This document shows, piece by piece, positions 19,215 to 28,424 of a stretch of DNA of 64,000 bases. Each line of letters starts with the position of its first letter. Within the stretch, counting starts at the first letter, position 1. Under the pieces are notes generated by a model. That model did no database searches, was not told the origin of the DNA, and worked only from the letters and a program-made list of their open reading frames with translations. Origin of the DNA: Defluviitaleaceae bacterium (lineage in GTDB: Bacteria > Bacillota > Clostridia > Lachnospirales > WRAX01); NCBI GenBank assembly GCA_009779935.1, contig WRAX01000008.1, positions 1 through 64,000 of the forward strand, in the 5' to 3' direction. Position numbers and translations under genes: made by a program.

Positions 19215-20027
19215 TTAAAATGCAAGTAAATAAACCCCAATGGCAATTGCCAAAATTAACACATAAAAAGCAAAATAGCGCAGTTTGGCTTTTTTAATTG
19301 CGGCCATCATAAATTTAACCGCCGCATATCCAGAAACCATAGCGGCGAAAAGCCCCGCAGCCAAGTTGGCAAAATTTATATCCGCCATAACCACATCATA
19401 ATCCCTTACAAGGCCTATGGTCTCCACTAACAAAGCCCCCAAAATGGCGGGTATGGACATTAGGAAAACAAACTTTGCCGCATCCGCCCTGTTAATGCCC
19501 CGTGCAAGTGCCGCCGTTATGGTGGAGCCCGAGCGGGAAATGCCCGGGAAAATGGCAACCGCCTGGGCCGCGCCAATACATAAGGCATCAAAATAGGTTA
19601 TATCTTCGGTATTTTTTTTGGTTTTTTTAATTCGGTCAGAAATAAGTAGTATTGTACCTGTCACCACAAAACCGGCGGCAAGGGCGGGTAAGCTGCCAAA
19701 GGCTTCGCCCACCACATTACGCAGTAAAAGCCCTGTAACCGCAATGGGCAAGCTGGCAACAACCAGCAAATATGTCATCTTTTGGAAGGGCTTACGTATT
19801 AATGCCCAAACATCCTTCCAAAACACCACAACCACAGGCACCAGCGTGCCAATATGCACCACAAGGGTAAACAACATGTCGTTACCAATGTTAAAGCCAT
19901 ATTGCCCCAAAGCCAAATGCCCGCTGGATGATACAGGCAAAAATTCCGTCAGCCCTTGTATTATGCCAAGGATTATTGCCTGCAACAGGGTCATGTCATA
20001 ATTTACCAACTCGTAAGCTTCCATGCC
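19215..20027 (-). CDS. uppP: Undecaprenyl-diphosphate phosphatase
   Basis: LGIIQGLTEFLPVSSSGHL and GISRSGSTI motifs; true start downstream of MITE-derived extension. Confidence 0.93.
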   Translation of the reverse strand, partial: GMEAYELVNYDMTLLQAIILGIIQGLTEFLPVSSSGHLALGQYGFNIGNDMLFTLVVHIGTLVPVVVVFWKDVWALIRKPFQKMTYLLVVASLPIAVTGLLLRNVVGEAFGSLPALAAGFVVTGTILLISDRIKKTKKNTEDITYFDALCIGAAQAVAIFPGISRSGSTITAALARGINRADAAKFVFLMSIPAILGALLVETIGLVRDYDVVMADINFANLAAGLFAAMVSGYAAVKFMMAAIKKAKLRYFAFYVLILAIAIGVYLLAF

Positions 20028-20036
20028 AGCCTCCCA

Positions 20037-20138
20037 TACCAATTCCATTCTCAATCATGGAAAAGCACATTTTTGAAAACGCACTGAAACCTGCGATTTT
20101 CAAAATATCCTTTTCCATGTTTCGCATTGGAATTGGTA
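20037..20138. mobile_element. MITE-like element family 1, copy B
   Basis: 102 bp, inverted orientation relative to copy A. Confidence 0.9.
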
Positions 20139-20155
20139 CCAGTATTATAATCCCT

Positions 20156-20734
20156 TTATCTTACTAAATTAAAGTTTTGGAAAATCCAATTACCATCAAC
20201 AAAAATCATATAAAAATCATGCACATCCACATAATCCACAGGCGACAAGGGGCCGCAACAAGGCGGCTCGGTGTGGATATTAACCGACACACGGTAAATC
20301 AGCTCATAATCACTAATATGGATGATTTCGTGGGTTTCTTCCCCTGCAAAAATATTGCTGCCCCTATCAGCGGCAATGCCATGCAAAACCCCGTCAAAAT
20401 CCCGATAACGCACAAATTCTCCAAAAAGCAAATCATCCGCCAAATCTGCAACAAAAAGTTGGCGCAAATGGGCTTCCAAATCCGCAAGTGTGCTTATGGT
20501 TTCATGGATAACGGGATGCCAGAAATTATCATAAGCATATATGCCCCCGTCCGCTTGCCAATCCACCTCCATGGTGGATTTTTGAAACCATGTTATGGCT
20601 TCCCTTGCACTTTCATAAATCGCTGCAATCCCGTCAGTCGAAACAGGGTGCGAAGATTGGTTCTCTCCGCACCCTGCCGCAACAAACAGCAATATTGTCA
20701 GCATTAGTACAACAATACGCAATTTGTTTTTCAT
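20156..20734 (-). CDS. Lipoprotein, possibly IseA-like
   Basis: Lipobox FVAAGC; AREAITWFQ.. and DGNWIFQNFNLV resemble IseA domain (recalled, not searched). Confidence 0.4.
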   Translation of the reverse strand: MKNKLRIVVLMLTILLFVAAGCGENQSSHPVSTDGIAAIYESAREAITWFQKSTMEVDWQADGGIYAYDNFWHPVIHETISTLADLEAHLRQLFVADLADDLLFGEFVRYRDFDGVLHGIAADRGSNIFAGEETHEIIHISDYELIYRVSVNIHTEPPCCGPLSPVDYVDVHDFYMIFVDGNWIFQNFNLVR

Positions 20735-20739
20735 ATATG

Positions 20740-21663
20740 CTACCCCTGCATGGCTTTTGCAACTTCTTCTGCAAAATCCTCTTGCTTTTTTTCGATACCT
20801 GCGCCTTTTTCAAAGCACTCAAACTTTACAAGGTTAACGGTTGCGCCAACTTCTTTGGCAACACTTTCCACATAAGCCTTAACGGTCATGCTGGTGTCTT
20901 TAACATATTCCTGCTCCAACAGGCAAACTTCTTTCATTTGCTTGTTAATGCGCCCTTCCACCATTTTTTCGATTACTTGTGGTGGTTTGCTGGCATTGGC
21001 AGGGTCGTTTTTCGCCGCCGCATCCAAAATTTTGCGCTCGGACTCTAAATACTCCTGGTCAACATCTTCCACACGCAAATAGCGGGGGAAAAGTGCCGCA
21101 GTTTGCATGCACAGGTTGTAACCCATTTCCTTAACAGCATCATTGCTTGGCCCGTCCACTTCCAAAAGCACACCAATTTTGCCGCCGCCATGTACATAGC
21201 TGGTAATAACCTTATCTGTGTTAAAGCGCACAAAGCGGCGTATGTTAAGGTTTTCGCCTATGGTGGCAATTTTGCCCTTTAACACCTCTTCCACAGTACC
21301 GCCGCCTTTTGTCCACTGTTCTGCCATAAAGGCAGGCACATCAGCTGCGGCGGATGCGAACAACTGCTCTGCAACCTCGTCCACATAGGCCTTAAAATCG
21401 GGGTTTATGGCAACAAAGTCCGTTTCGCAGTTTACTTCCACCATAACGGCAGATTTGCCATCGTCCGCCATTTTAATGGCAACAACGCCCTCCGCCGCAA
21501 TACGGCCGGATTTTTTTGCGGCGGCCGCAAGGCCTTTTTCCCGCAAAAACTCCACAGCCTTTTTAATATCGCCGCCGGTTTCTTCCAAAGCTTTTTTACA
21601 ATCTGTCATACCCGAGCCTGTAAGCTCTCTCAACTCTTTAATCAACGCAGGTGTTGCAGCCAT
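20740..21663 (-). CDS. tsf: Translation elongation factor Ts
   Basis: IKELRELTGSGMTDCKKALEETGGDIKKAVEFLREKG. Confidence 0.97.
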   Translation of the reverse strand: MAATPALIKELRELTGSGMTDCKKALEETGGDIKKAVEFLREKGLAAAAKKSGRIAAEGVVAIKMADDGKSAVMVEVNCETDFVAINPDFKAYVDEVAEQLFASAAADVPAFMAEQWTKGGGTVEEVLKGKIATIGENLNIRRFVRFNTDKVITSYVHGGGKIGVLLEVDGPSNDAVKEMGYNLCMQTAALFPRYLRVEDVDQEYLESERKILDAAAKNDPANASKPPQVIEKMVEGRINKQMKEVCLLEQEYVKDTSMTVKAYVESVAKEVGATVNLVKFECFEKGAGIEKKQEDFAEEVAKAMQG

Positions 21664-21665
21664 TG

Positions 21666-22433
21666 TTATTCCCCTTTCTCCTCACCTATAAGTGCTTCGT
21701 CACCAATTACATCGGCAGGCTCTACACTCTCTTCGCCTGCATCATTACTAACACCCTCACGGGTGGCAATTACAGCATCGGCAATAACGCCTGCAATCAG
21801 CTTAACTGCACGTATTGCATCGTCATTACCGGGGATGATGATGTCAACCTCATCCGGGTCGCAATTGGTATCCACAATAGCAACAATTGGTATGCCAAGG
21901 GAATTGGCCTCTTTAATCGCTAAATGCTCCTTACGGGTATCTACCACAAAAAGGGCATCGGGTATTCTCTTCATATCTTTTATGCCGCCCAGGTTTCTAT
22001 CCAGCTTTTCTTTTTCATGCAAAAGCTTGGCAACTTCTTTTTTGGGCAGGGCTTCAAAGGTTCCGTCTTGCTCCATTCTTTCCAAATCTTTTAGGCGTTT
22101 AACACGGCTTTGTATGGTTTGGAAGTTGGTAAGCATGCCGCCAAGCCAACGCTCGTTAATATAGTACATGCCGCAACGTAGGGCTTCTTCCCTGATGCTG
22201 TCTTGGGCCTGCTTTTTTGTGCCCACAAACAAAATTGTGCCGCCGCCGTTTAGTAGCTCCACCACATCATGGTAAGCCTTGTCCACCATTTTTACGGTTT
22301 TTTGCAGGTCAATAATGTAAATCCCATTACGCTCGGCAAAAATATATTCCGCCATCTTGGGATTCCATCGGCGGGTTTGGTGTCCAAAGTGTACACCCGC
22401 CTCCAACAGTTGTTTCATCGAAATTACGCCCAT
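21666..22433 (-). CDS. rpsB: 30S ribosomal protein S2
   Basis: [41 protein letters not shown]. Confidence 0.97.
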   Translation of the reverse strand: MGVISMKQLLEAGVHFGHQTRRWNPKMAEYIFAERNGIYIIDLQKTVKMVDKAYHDVVELLNGGGTILFVGTKKQAQDSIREEALRCGMYYINERWLGGMLTNFQTIQSRVKRLKDLERMEQDGTFEALPKKEVAKLLHEKEKLDRNLGGIKDMKRIPDALFVVDTRKEHLAIKEANSLGIPIVAIVDTNCDPDEVDIIIPGNDDAIRAVKLIAGVIADAVIATREGVSNDAGEESVEPADVIGDEALIGEEKGE

Positions 22434-22439
22434 AAGGCA

Positions 22440-22505
22440 CCTCCAGATTTTCCCTCCGCAGGCTTTGTTTCTCCAATGTTTCCCATCTGGAACGGCAAGC
22501 CTGCG
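22440..22505 (-). promoter_or_regulatory. Structured rpsB 5' leader, possible H-type pseudoknot covering SD
   Basis: CGCAGGCTT/AAGCCTGCG 9-bp stem crossed by TCCAGAT/ATCTGGA, the latter overlapping GGAGG. Confidence 0.5.
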
Positions 22506-22591
22506 TGTGAATTATTTACAAACAAGAATTATACCATACATGCCCAAAAATTGCAAGCAAAAATTTTGTTAAAATTTTCATAAACAACCCT

Positions 22592-22620
22592 TGACAGCAA
22601 GCCACAAAAGCCCTATAATA
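22592..22620 (+). promoter_or_regulatory. Sigma-A promoter upstream of rny
   Basis: TTGACA-N17-TATAAT. Confidence 0.85.
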
Positions 22621-22688
22621 AAGAATGGTGTGTTTACACCAATAATAAATAATTTGCTAAGGATAAGACCTTAGTAGGAGGTGCTGAC

Positions 22689-24230
22689 GTGGAGTTTGTA
22701 ATACCCATTATTGCGGGCGTTGTGGCTTTGGTTGTTGGCTTTCTCCTGGGCTTTATATATCGCAAAAATATCGCTGAAAAACTGACGGGTGCAGCCGAAA
22801 AAGCGGCCGAACTTATCAAGGAAGAGGCGCACAGAGAAGCCTCTGCCAAGAAAAAGGAGATTTTGCTGGAAGCCAAAGAAGAAAGCATCAAAACCAAAAA
22901 CGACATTGAAAGAGAAGTGAAAGAAAGGCGTGCAGAGGTGCAAAAGCACGAAAAACGCCTGATTCAAAAGGAAGAGCAGCTGGATAAAAAAGCCAATTCT
23001 TTCGAGAAAAAGGAAGAGCAACTGCAAAGAAAAATTGAAAGCCTTGATGAAAAAACGGTGGCAGCCGAAACCGCCCTTGCCAAGCAACAACAGGAATTGG
23101 AGCGGATTTCGGGCATGTCCAGCGAGCAAGCTAAGGACTTTTTGTTATCCAATATCGAAAACGAGGTTAGGGTGGAAGCCGCCCAAATGATTAAGGAAGC
23201 GGAAGCAAAAGCCAAGTTGGATGCGGATAAAAAGGCCAAAGAAATACTTGCAACTGCTGTACAACGCTGCGCTGTGGACCATGTTACAGAAACCAGCGTA
23301 TCCGTGGTGCAACTGCCTAATGATGAGATGAAAGGGCGCATTATCGGGCGTGAAGGGCGCAATATCCGCACATTGGAATCCCTTACGGGGATTGATTTGA
23401 TAATTGATGATACACCGGAAGCGGTAATTTTATCGGGCTTTGACCCGGTAAGGCGTGAAATTGCCAAAGTCGCCCTTGAAAAGTTGGTAGCAGATGGCAG
23501 GGTGCATCCCGCCCGTATCGAAGAAATGGTGGAAAAGGCCAAAAAAGAAGTGGAAGCATCCATCCGCGAGGAAGGCGAATCCGCTAGTATGGAAGTGGGC
23601 GTACACGGCCTGCATCCAGAACTTACACGCCTGCTGGGTAAGATGAAATTCCGCACAAGTTACGGCCAAAATGTGTTGCGCCATTCCATAGAAGTTGCCC
23701 ACCTTTGCGGCCTAATGGCAGGCGAGCTTGGTTTGGATATCACCCTTGCCAAACGTGCAGGACTTTTGCATGATATTGGCAAGGCCATAGACCATGAGCA
23801 GGAAGGCAGCCATGTATCCCTTGGGGCGGCATTGCTTAAAAAATACCGTGAATCGGAAATTATAATAAACGCTTGCGAAGCCCACCATGGGGATGTGGAA
23901 CCTACCAGCATCATGTCCGTACTGGTTATGGCAGCCGATGCCATTTCCGCCGCACGCCCGGGTGCAAGGCGTGAAACGCTGGAATCTTATATCAAACGCC
24001 TCCAAAAACTGGAAGAAATTGCAAATTCCTTTGACGGGGTGGAAAAAACCTTCGCCATACAAGCCGGGCGGGAATTGCGCCTTATCGTCGTCCCCGAAAC
24101 TGTGGATGACAGCGGCATGACCCTGCTTGCCCGTGAAGTGGCAAAGCGCATCGAAACTGAGGTTGAATATCCGGGCAATATCAAAATAAACTTAATTAGA
24201 GAAACAAGGGCTATTGAGTATGCAAAGTAA
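22689..24230 (+). CDS. rny: Ribonuclease Y
   Basis: N-terminal TM, coiled coil, [35 protein letters not shown] domain [10 protein letters not shown]. Confidence 0.97.
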   Translation: MEFVIPIIAGVVALVVGFLLGFIYRKNIAEKLTGAAEKAAELIKEEAHREASAKKKEILLEAKEESIKTKNDIEREVKERRAEVQKHEKRLIQKEEQLDKKANSFEKKEEQLQRKIESLDEKTVAAETALAKQQQELERISGMSSEQAKDFLLSNIENEVRVEAAQMIKEAEAKAKLDADKKAKEILATAVQRCAVDHVTETSVSVVQLPNDEMKGRIIGREGRNIRTLESLTGIDLIIDDTPEAVILSGFDPVRREIAKVALEKLVADGRVHPARIEEMVEKAKKEVEASIREEGESASMEVGVHGLHPELTRLLGKMKFRTSYGQNVLRHSIEVAHLCGLMAGELGLDITLAKRAGLLHDIGKAIDHEQEGSHVSLGAALLKKYRESEIIINACEAHHGDVEPTSIMSVLVMAADAISAARPGARRETLESYIKRLQKLEEIANSFDGVEKTFAIQAGRELRLIVVPETVDDSGMTLLAREVAKRIETEVEYPGNIKINLIRETRAIEYAK

Positions 24231-24234
24231 CTAA

Positions 24235-24335
24235 TACCAATTCCAATTCGAAACATGGAAAAGGATATTTTGAAAATCGCAGGTTTCAGTGCGTTTTCAA
24301 AATGTGCTTTTCCATGATTGAGAATGGAATTGGTA
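24235..24335. mobile_element. MITE-like element family 1, copy C
   Basis: 101 bp with TA flanks, 5 bp after rny stop. Confidence 0.9.
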
Positions 24336-24413
24336 TAAATAACGTATGGGCAGGGGAAACCTTGCCCATTTATAATATTTCCCGCCATTCGGGGGTTGGT
24401 AAAGAGGATGCTA

Positions 24414-25194
24414 TGGACATCAAAATGATTGTATGCGATTTGGACAGCACTTTGTTGCGTACGGACAAAACCGTGTCAAAACGCACTTTGGAAGCAATAG
24501 AGAGGTGCCGTGGGCAGGGCATTATATTTGCCATTGCCACGGCACGTTCCGAAAAATTTCCAAATACGCCACCCAAAGCCTGCGACCTGATGTGCTGATA
24601 ACAGCAGGGGGCGGCTTGGCAAGGCATAATGGGCGCATTATACACGAAGCCATGTTAAGCGCAGATGACACAAATGCACTAGCTGCCAAGCTGCTTCAAG
24701 TGGACGGCATCGGATATATTAACATAGAAACGGCGGATGGGCATTTCGTCAGTAAGCCCATAGACCTCAGCAATCCCCAATGGAAGGGTTACGAGTCCAC
24801 AATTGTTGCAGACTTTTCCCAAGGCACCCTTGGCAAAACCCCAAAAATCGCAGCCGAAATGCCTAAACCAGAAGCAGTTAGGGATATTATTGTGCAATTT
24901 CCCCATGTGGCGGCAATGGGCTACACCGGTGAGCATTGGGTTACTTTTGCAAATAAAAATGCCACCAAATGGCAGGCGATTATGGCAGTAGCTGCCCATT
25001 TACAAATTGGCACAGAAAACATTGCCGCCTTCGGTGATGACATGAATGACGTGGAGATGCTAGAAAAATGTGGCATAGGTGTTGCCATGGATAATGGCGT
25101 TGACCAAGCCAAGGCGGTTGCAAACTTTGTATGCGCCAGCAATGATGATGACGGCATAGCACAATGGATTGAGGAGAATTTGTCATGGACATAA
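24414..25194 (+). pseudogene. HAD-IIB (Cof-like) hydrolase split by -1 frameshift
   Basis: MDIKMIVCDLDSTLLRTDKT..ATARSEK then continues in -1 frame ISKYATQSLRPDVLITAGGG..; shift at GAAAAATTT. Confidence 0.75.
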
Positions 25195-25970
25195 AAATGA
25201 TTGTGTGTGATTTGGATGGGACGCTTTTGCGGTCGGATAAAACCGTGTCGGAGCGCACCCTGGATGTGCTTGCAAAGTGTCGGCAACGTGGCATTAAGTT
25301 TGCCGTGGCCACGGCACGGTCTAAGTTTAACTTGGAGAAGGTAATGGATGAAGTTATGCCAGATGTGTTAATTTACCACGGCGGGGCGGTGGCTATGGCA
25401 AACGGGGTTAAACTGCGGGAAAGTATTATGGATTCGGACCTTGCCACCAAACTTATGGCAAGCATATTAAAGCGTGGGGCAACCAGATTTTCTGGCGAAA
25501 GTGATGAAGGGTATTTTTATTATGGTGAAAGAATAAGCTATGCCGACTTTCTTGAAGGGCTTGGGCTTGAAGTGGCGGAAATCGACCCAGGTAATACCTC
25601 TTTGCCACCTTTGCATAAAATTGGGGCGATTGTGGATGTTGACAAAGCCAAGGAAGTGCTGGAAGCCCATCCCGAGGTTGGGATGATTGCTTACACAGGC
25701 GAATCCTGGGTGCGCTTCGCCCTTAAAGATGCCACAAAATGGAGGGCAATTGAAGCAGTGGCGGCACATTTGGGCATTGACACGGCAAATATCGCCGCCT
25801 TTGGTGATGATTGGAATGATGTGGAAATGATTGAGAATTGCGGCATTGGCGTTGCTATGGCTAATGGCATTGACCAAGCCAAGGCAGTTGCAAACTTTGT
25901 ATGCGCCAGCAATGATGATGACGGCATAGCACAATGGATTGAGAATCATTTACGTAGGGTGGGGTCTTGA
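25185..25970 (+). CDS. HAD-IIB (Cof-like) hydrolase, intact paralog
   Basis: MDIKMIVCDLDGTLLRSDKTVSERTL; FGDDWNDVEMI. Confidence 0.9.
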   Translation: MDIKMIVCDLDGTLLRSDKTVSERTLDVLAKCRQRGIKFAVATARSKFNLEKVMDEVMPDVLIYHGGAVAMANGVKLRESIMDSDLATKLMASILKRGATRFSGESDEGYFYYGERISYADFLEGLGLEVAEIDPGNTSLPPLHKIGAIVDVDKAKEVLEAHPEVGMIAYTGESWVRFALKDATKWRAIEAVAAHLGIDTANIAAFGDDWNDVEMIENCGIGVAMANGIDQAKAVANFVCASNDDDGIAQWIENHLRRVGS

Positions 25971-25979
25971 CCCCACCCA
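25954..25979. repeat. REP-like hairpin, copy H4
   Basis: GTAGGGTGGGGTCTTGACCCCACCC; encodes end of the HAD protein. Confidence 0.8.
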
Positions 25980-26021
25980 GTCCGAAAGACGTATAATTAA
26001 TGGAGAATACCTTTGATGCAA

Positions 26022-26065
26022 TAGGGCGGGGGCAGTCGGCTATCGCCTGGGCTGCACCACCCTAC
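26022..26065. repeat. REP-like hairpin, copy H5 (long form)
   Basis: TAGGGCGGGGGCAGTCGGCTATCGCCTGGGCTGCACCACCCTAC. Confidence 0.8.
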
Positions 26066-26081
26066 ACTCACCTAAAATTAT

Positions 26082-26810
26082 TTGAAAAAGGGCAAGGTTA
26101 GACACATGCAAAATTTCAAAGAATTGGATATGTACCCACCCATAAAAGCCCATTTTGAAGAGCTTGGTTTTGCCGTTAAAGGTGAAGTTAAGGGGTTGGA
26201 TGCGGCATTAATGCGGGATGGGCAAATGTGGGCAGTGGAGATGAAAAAGGGCTTTAACACCACCTTGCTATATCAAGCACTAAACCGGCAAAAGGCTGTA
26301 AATGCTGTGTTTGTGGCCATTCCCCGCCATGTTTTTATGCGCAGGCGTGGGCATATATTGCATATTTTGGAAAAATTATCCTTGGGATTGGTGACTGTAG
26401 CCATGGACAGCCCTGCGCAGTTGGTGGACATACACTTAATGCCAAATATCACCAGCAGACGCAATTCCAAGGCATCTAAGGCTTTGCTGGCGGAGTTTGC
26501 AGGGCGCAATTTTGATGATAATGTGGGTGGATCCGCTAAAACAAAGCTTTTGACCGTTTATCGGGAAAAAGCGTTGCAGGTGGCTTGTGCATTGGATGCA
26601 TTAGGGTGGGGGCAAGCACCCACCCTACGGGGGTTGGGTTGTCCTGATAATACATACAGTATTTTGCGAATGAATACTTATGGATGGTTTGAGAAGGTGG
26701 GCAAGGCAACCTATGCCCTGTCGGATGCGGGCAAAGCAGCACTGGATGACCCCATGTTTGCCCGTGTTGTTGCGTTTTATAGGAAGGAGAGCGGCAATGC
26801 TGAAATATGA
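26082..26810 (+). CDS. DUF2161-like (PD-(D/E)XK-like) protein with REP insertion
   Basis: PIKAHFEELGFAVKGEVKGLDAALMRDGQMWAVEMKKGFNTTLLYQAL nuclease-like core. Confidence 0.65.
   Translation: MKKGKVRHMQNFKELDMYPPIKAHFEELGFAVKGEVKGLDAALMRDGQMWAVEMKKGFNTTLLYQALNRQKAVNAVFVAIPRHVFMRRRGHILHILEKLSLGLVTVAMDSPAQLVDIHLMPNITSRRNSKASKALLAEFAGRNFDDNVGGSAKTKLLTVYREKALQVACALDALGWGQAPTLRGLGCPDNTYSILRMNTYGWFEKVGKATYALSDAGKAALDDPMFARVVAFYRKESGNAEI
26602..26627. repeat. REP-like hairpin, copy H6 (inside CDS)
   Basis: TAGGGTGGGGGCAAGCACCCACCCTAC, translated in frame as LGWGQAPTLRG. Confidence 0.85.
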
Positions 26811-27747
26811 AGATTTAAAGAAAAGTCCTGACGGGATGCCCACTTGGGATTCCCTTATACCTGTGGTTATGGCATTTGCCGTGCAGGAAGGTAGTTGGAA
26901 AGGGCGGGAGTTTAGGCAAAAAGTGGCAGACCACATTAATCTGCCCGATAATTTGCGCTACAAGACTTATGAAAATGGAAGCGGCATCGTTATAGAAGAC
27001 AGAGCCGGCTGGGCAATGAGCCGCTTAAGAGTTGCCGGACTTTTGCATATTCCCCGGCGTGGTTTTGGGGAAGTGACGGATTTAGGGCGACAACTATATG
27101 AAAAACATGGCGATAAGCTTGATGATAATATCGCCCGCCAGCAAAAGGGCTTTATAGAAAGACACCAGATGTTGCAGGAAAGGAAAAATAACAACGAATC
27201 CGTTGACCAAGCACCCATTTATGATGATGCGGAAAGTTTTGAGGAAGTCATGTCCGCATTGGAAACCCATCACAAAGATGAGGTGGCAACCCAGCTATTG
27301 GAGCGGATTTACAACGAAAGCCCCGTCTTTTTTGAACATTTAGCAGTTAAACTTTTGGAGGCGATGGGATATAAAGGTACCGGCAGCCTTGCAAAAGTAA
27401 CATCACCCACCAGGGATGGGGGTATTGACGGCGTTATCAACCAAGACCCCTTAGGCATTGGGCGTGTATATATACAGGCAAAACGATACCAGCGGGCAAA
27501 CAAGGTCGGCCGCCCTGATATTGATGCGTTTTATGGTGCATTAAGACGGGAGCGGGCTGACAGGGGTGTATTTATCACATCTTCCGGTTTTTCTAAGGAT
27601 GCCGAGGAAGCCGCTAAGGACTTTTCCATCGTCACAATTAACGGTATACAGTTAACGAATTTTATGCTGCAATACGGCGTTGGTGTGCGTGTGGAGCGCA
27701 CCTATCATCTATATGATATTGATGAGGAGTTTTTTGAGTTGGATTAA
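26797..27747 (+). CDS. mrr: Mrr-family restriction endonuclease
   Basis: Mrr_N winged helix, GGIDGVINQDPLGIGRVYIQAKRY catalytic core; internal start with RBS AGGAGAG. Confidence 0.88.
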   Translation: MLKYEDLKKSPDGMPTWDSLIPVVMAFAVQEGSWKGREFRQKVADHINLPDNLRYKTYENGSGIVIEDRAGWAMSRLRVAGLLHIPRRGFGEVTDLGRQLYEKHGDKLDDNIARQQKGFIERHQMLQERKNNNESVDQAPIYDDAESFEEVMSALETHHKDEVATQLLERIYNESPVFFEHLAVKLLEAMGYKGTGSLAKVTSPTRDGGIDGVINQDPLGIGRVYIQAKRYQRANKVGRPDIDAFYGALRRERADRGVFITSSGFSKDAEEAAKDFSIVTINGIQLTNFMLQYGVGVRVERTYHLYDIDEEFFELD

Positions 27748-27770
27748 TTTGTCCTTGATATGATTGCATG

Positions 27771-27815
27771 CGCAGGGGGACAGTCGGCTATCGCCTGCGT
27801 TGCCCCCACCCTACC
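27771..27815. repeat. REP-like hairpin, copy H7 (long form)
   Basis: CGCAGGGGGACAGTCGGCTATCGCCTGCGTTGCCCCCACCCTACC. Confidence 0.85.
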
Positions 27816-28284
27816 GGTTGCGGCTGGTTGCAGTGGTTATGCTGACGGCACTGGGAATTAGAAAAACTATCCAAGCCGGGTGCCACAAACCCCAAATAAA
27901 GCCCGCCAAAAGAAAAACGATAGTTGCCACAGACCATACATTGATGGTTATATTGCGACCGCTTCTGGTGGTTATTATCAAATCACCTTCATCATCATCG
28001 TCGTCGTCATCGTCATCGTCGGGCAGGCGGCGGCGCACGGTGTGTGCCGCTGCAGGCACAGGGGCAGGGGCATGCGCAGGTATTGCATTGGTGTTTTTTA
28101 ACAAATAATCGGTGGTAACATTAAAAATTTCGCTTAAAGCCACCATGTTCGGCAGGTCGGGCACACTTTCATCAGTTTCCCATTTGGATATGGATTGGCG
28201 GGATACGCCTAATTGTTCTGCAAGTTGTTCTTGAGACAGGTTTTTTTGTTTGCGCAGTATCTGGATTTTTTCGCCAAGTTTCAT
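27811..28284 (-). CDS. XRE-family HTH regulator with poly-Asp linker and two TM segments
   Basis: [43 protein letters not shown]...[10 protein letters not shown]..; start reassigned to internal Met. Confidence 0.85.
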   Translation of the reverse strand: MKLGEKIQILRKQKNLSQEQLAEQLGVSRQSISKWETDESVPDLPNMVALSEIFNVTTDYLLKNTNAIPAHAPAPVPAAAHTVRRRLPDDDDDDDDDDEGDLIITTRSGRNITINVWSVATIVFLLAGFIWGLWHPAWIVFLIPSAVSITTATSRNR

Positions 28285-28302
28285 GGTATCGCCTCCTGTG
28301 GG

Positions 28303-28349
28303 ATGGGGTGGGGGCAATCGGCCGTCGCCTGCGTTGCCCCCACCCTACC
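28303..28349. repeat. REP-like hairpin, copy H8 (long form)
   Basis: ATGGGGTGGGGGCAATCGGCCGTCGCCTGCGTTGCCCCCACCCTACC. Confidence 0.85.
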
Positions 28350-28424
28350 ATTTTATGTGTTTATATTAAAAAAATCAACCAAGTTTGGTTGGCATGGCCG
28401 CAACCGGTGGTTGCAAGTTGGTTT

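Noticed and set aside
22964-23656. 230-aa minus-strand ORF
   Set aside because: Antisense to rny, Ser-rich artefact
24550-24575. Programmed -1 ribosomal frameshift in HAD gene
   Set aside because: GAAAAATTT is not a canonical slippery heptamer and no downstream stem was evident; kept only as homopolymer indel/decay
26082-27747. DUF2161 + Mrr pair as a complete restriction-modification system
   Set aside because: No methyltransferase or specificity gene nearby; Mrr is a modification-dependent type, so no R-M claim
27989-28020. Repeats resembling a CRISPR-like array
   Set aside because: Simple GAC/GAT codon microsatellite; no spacer structure. No CRISPR array seen in the window
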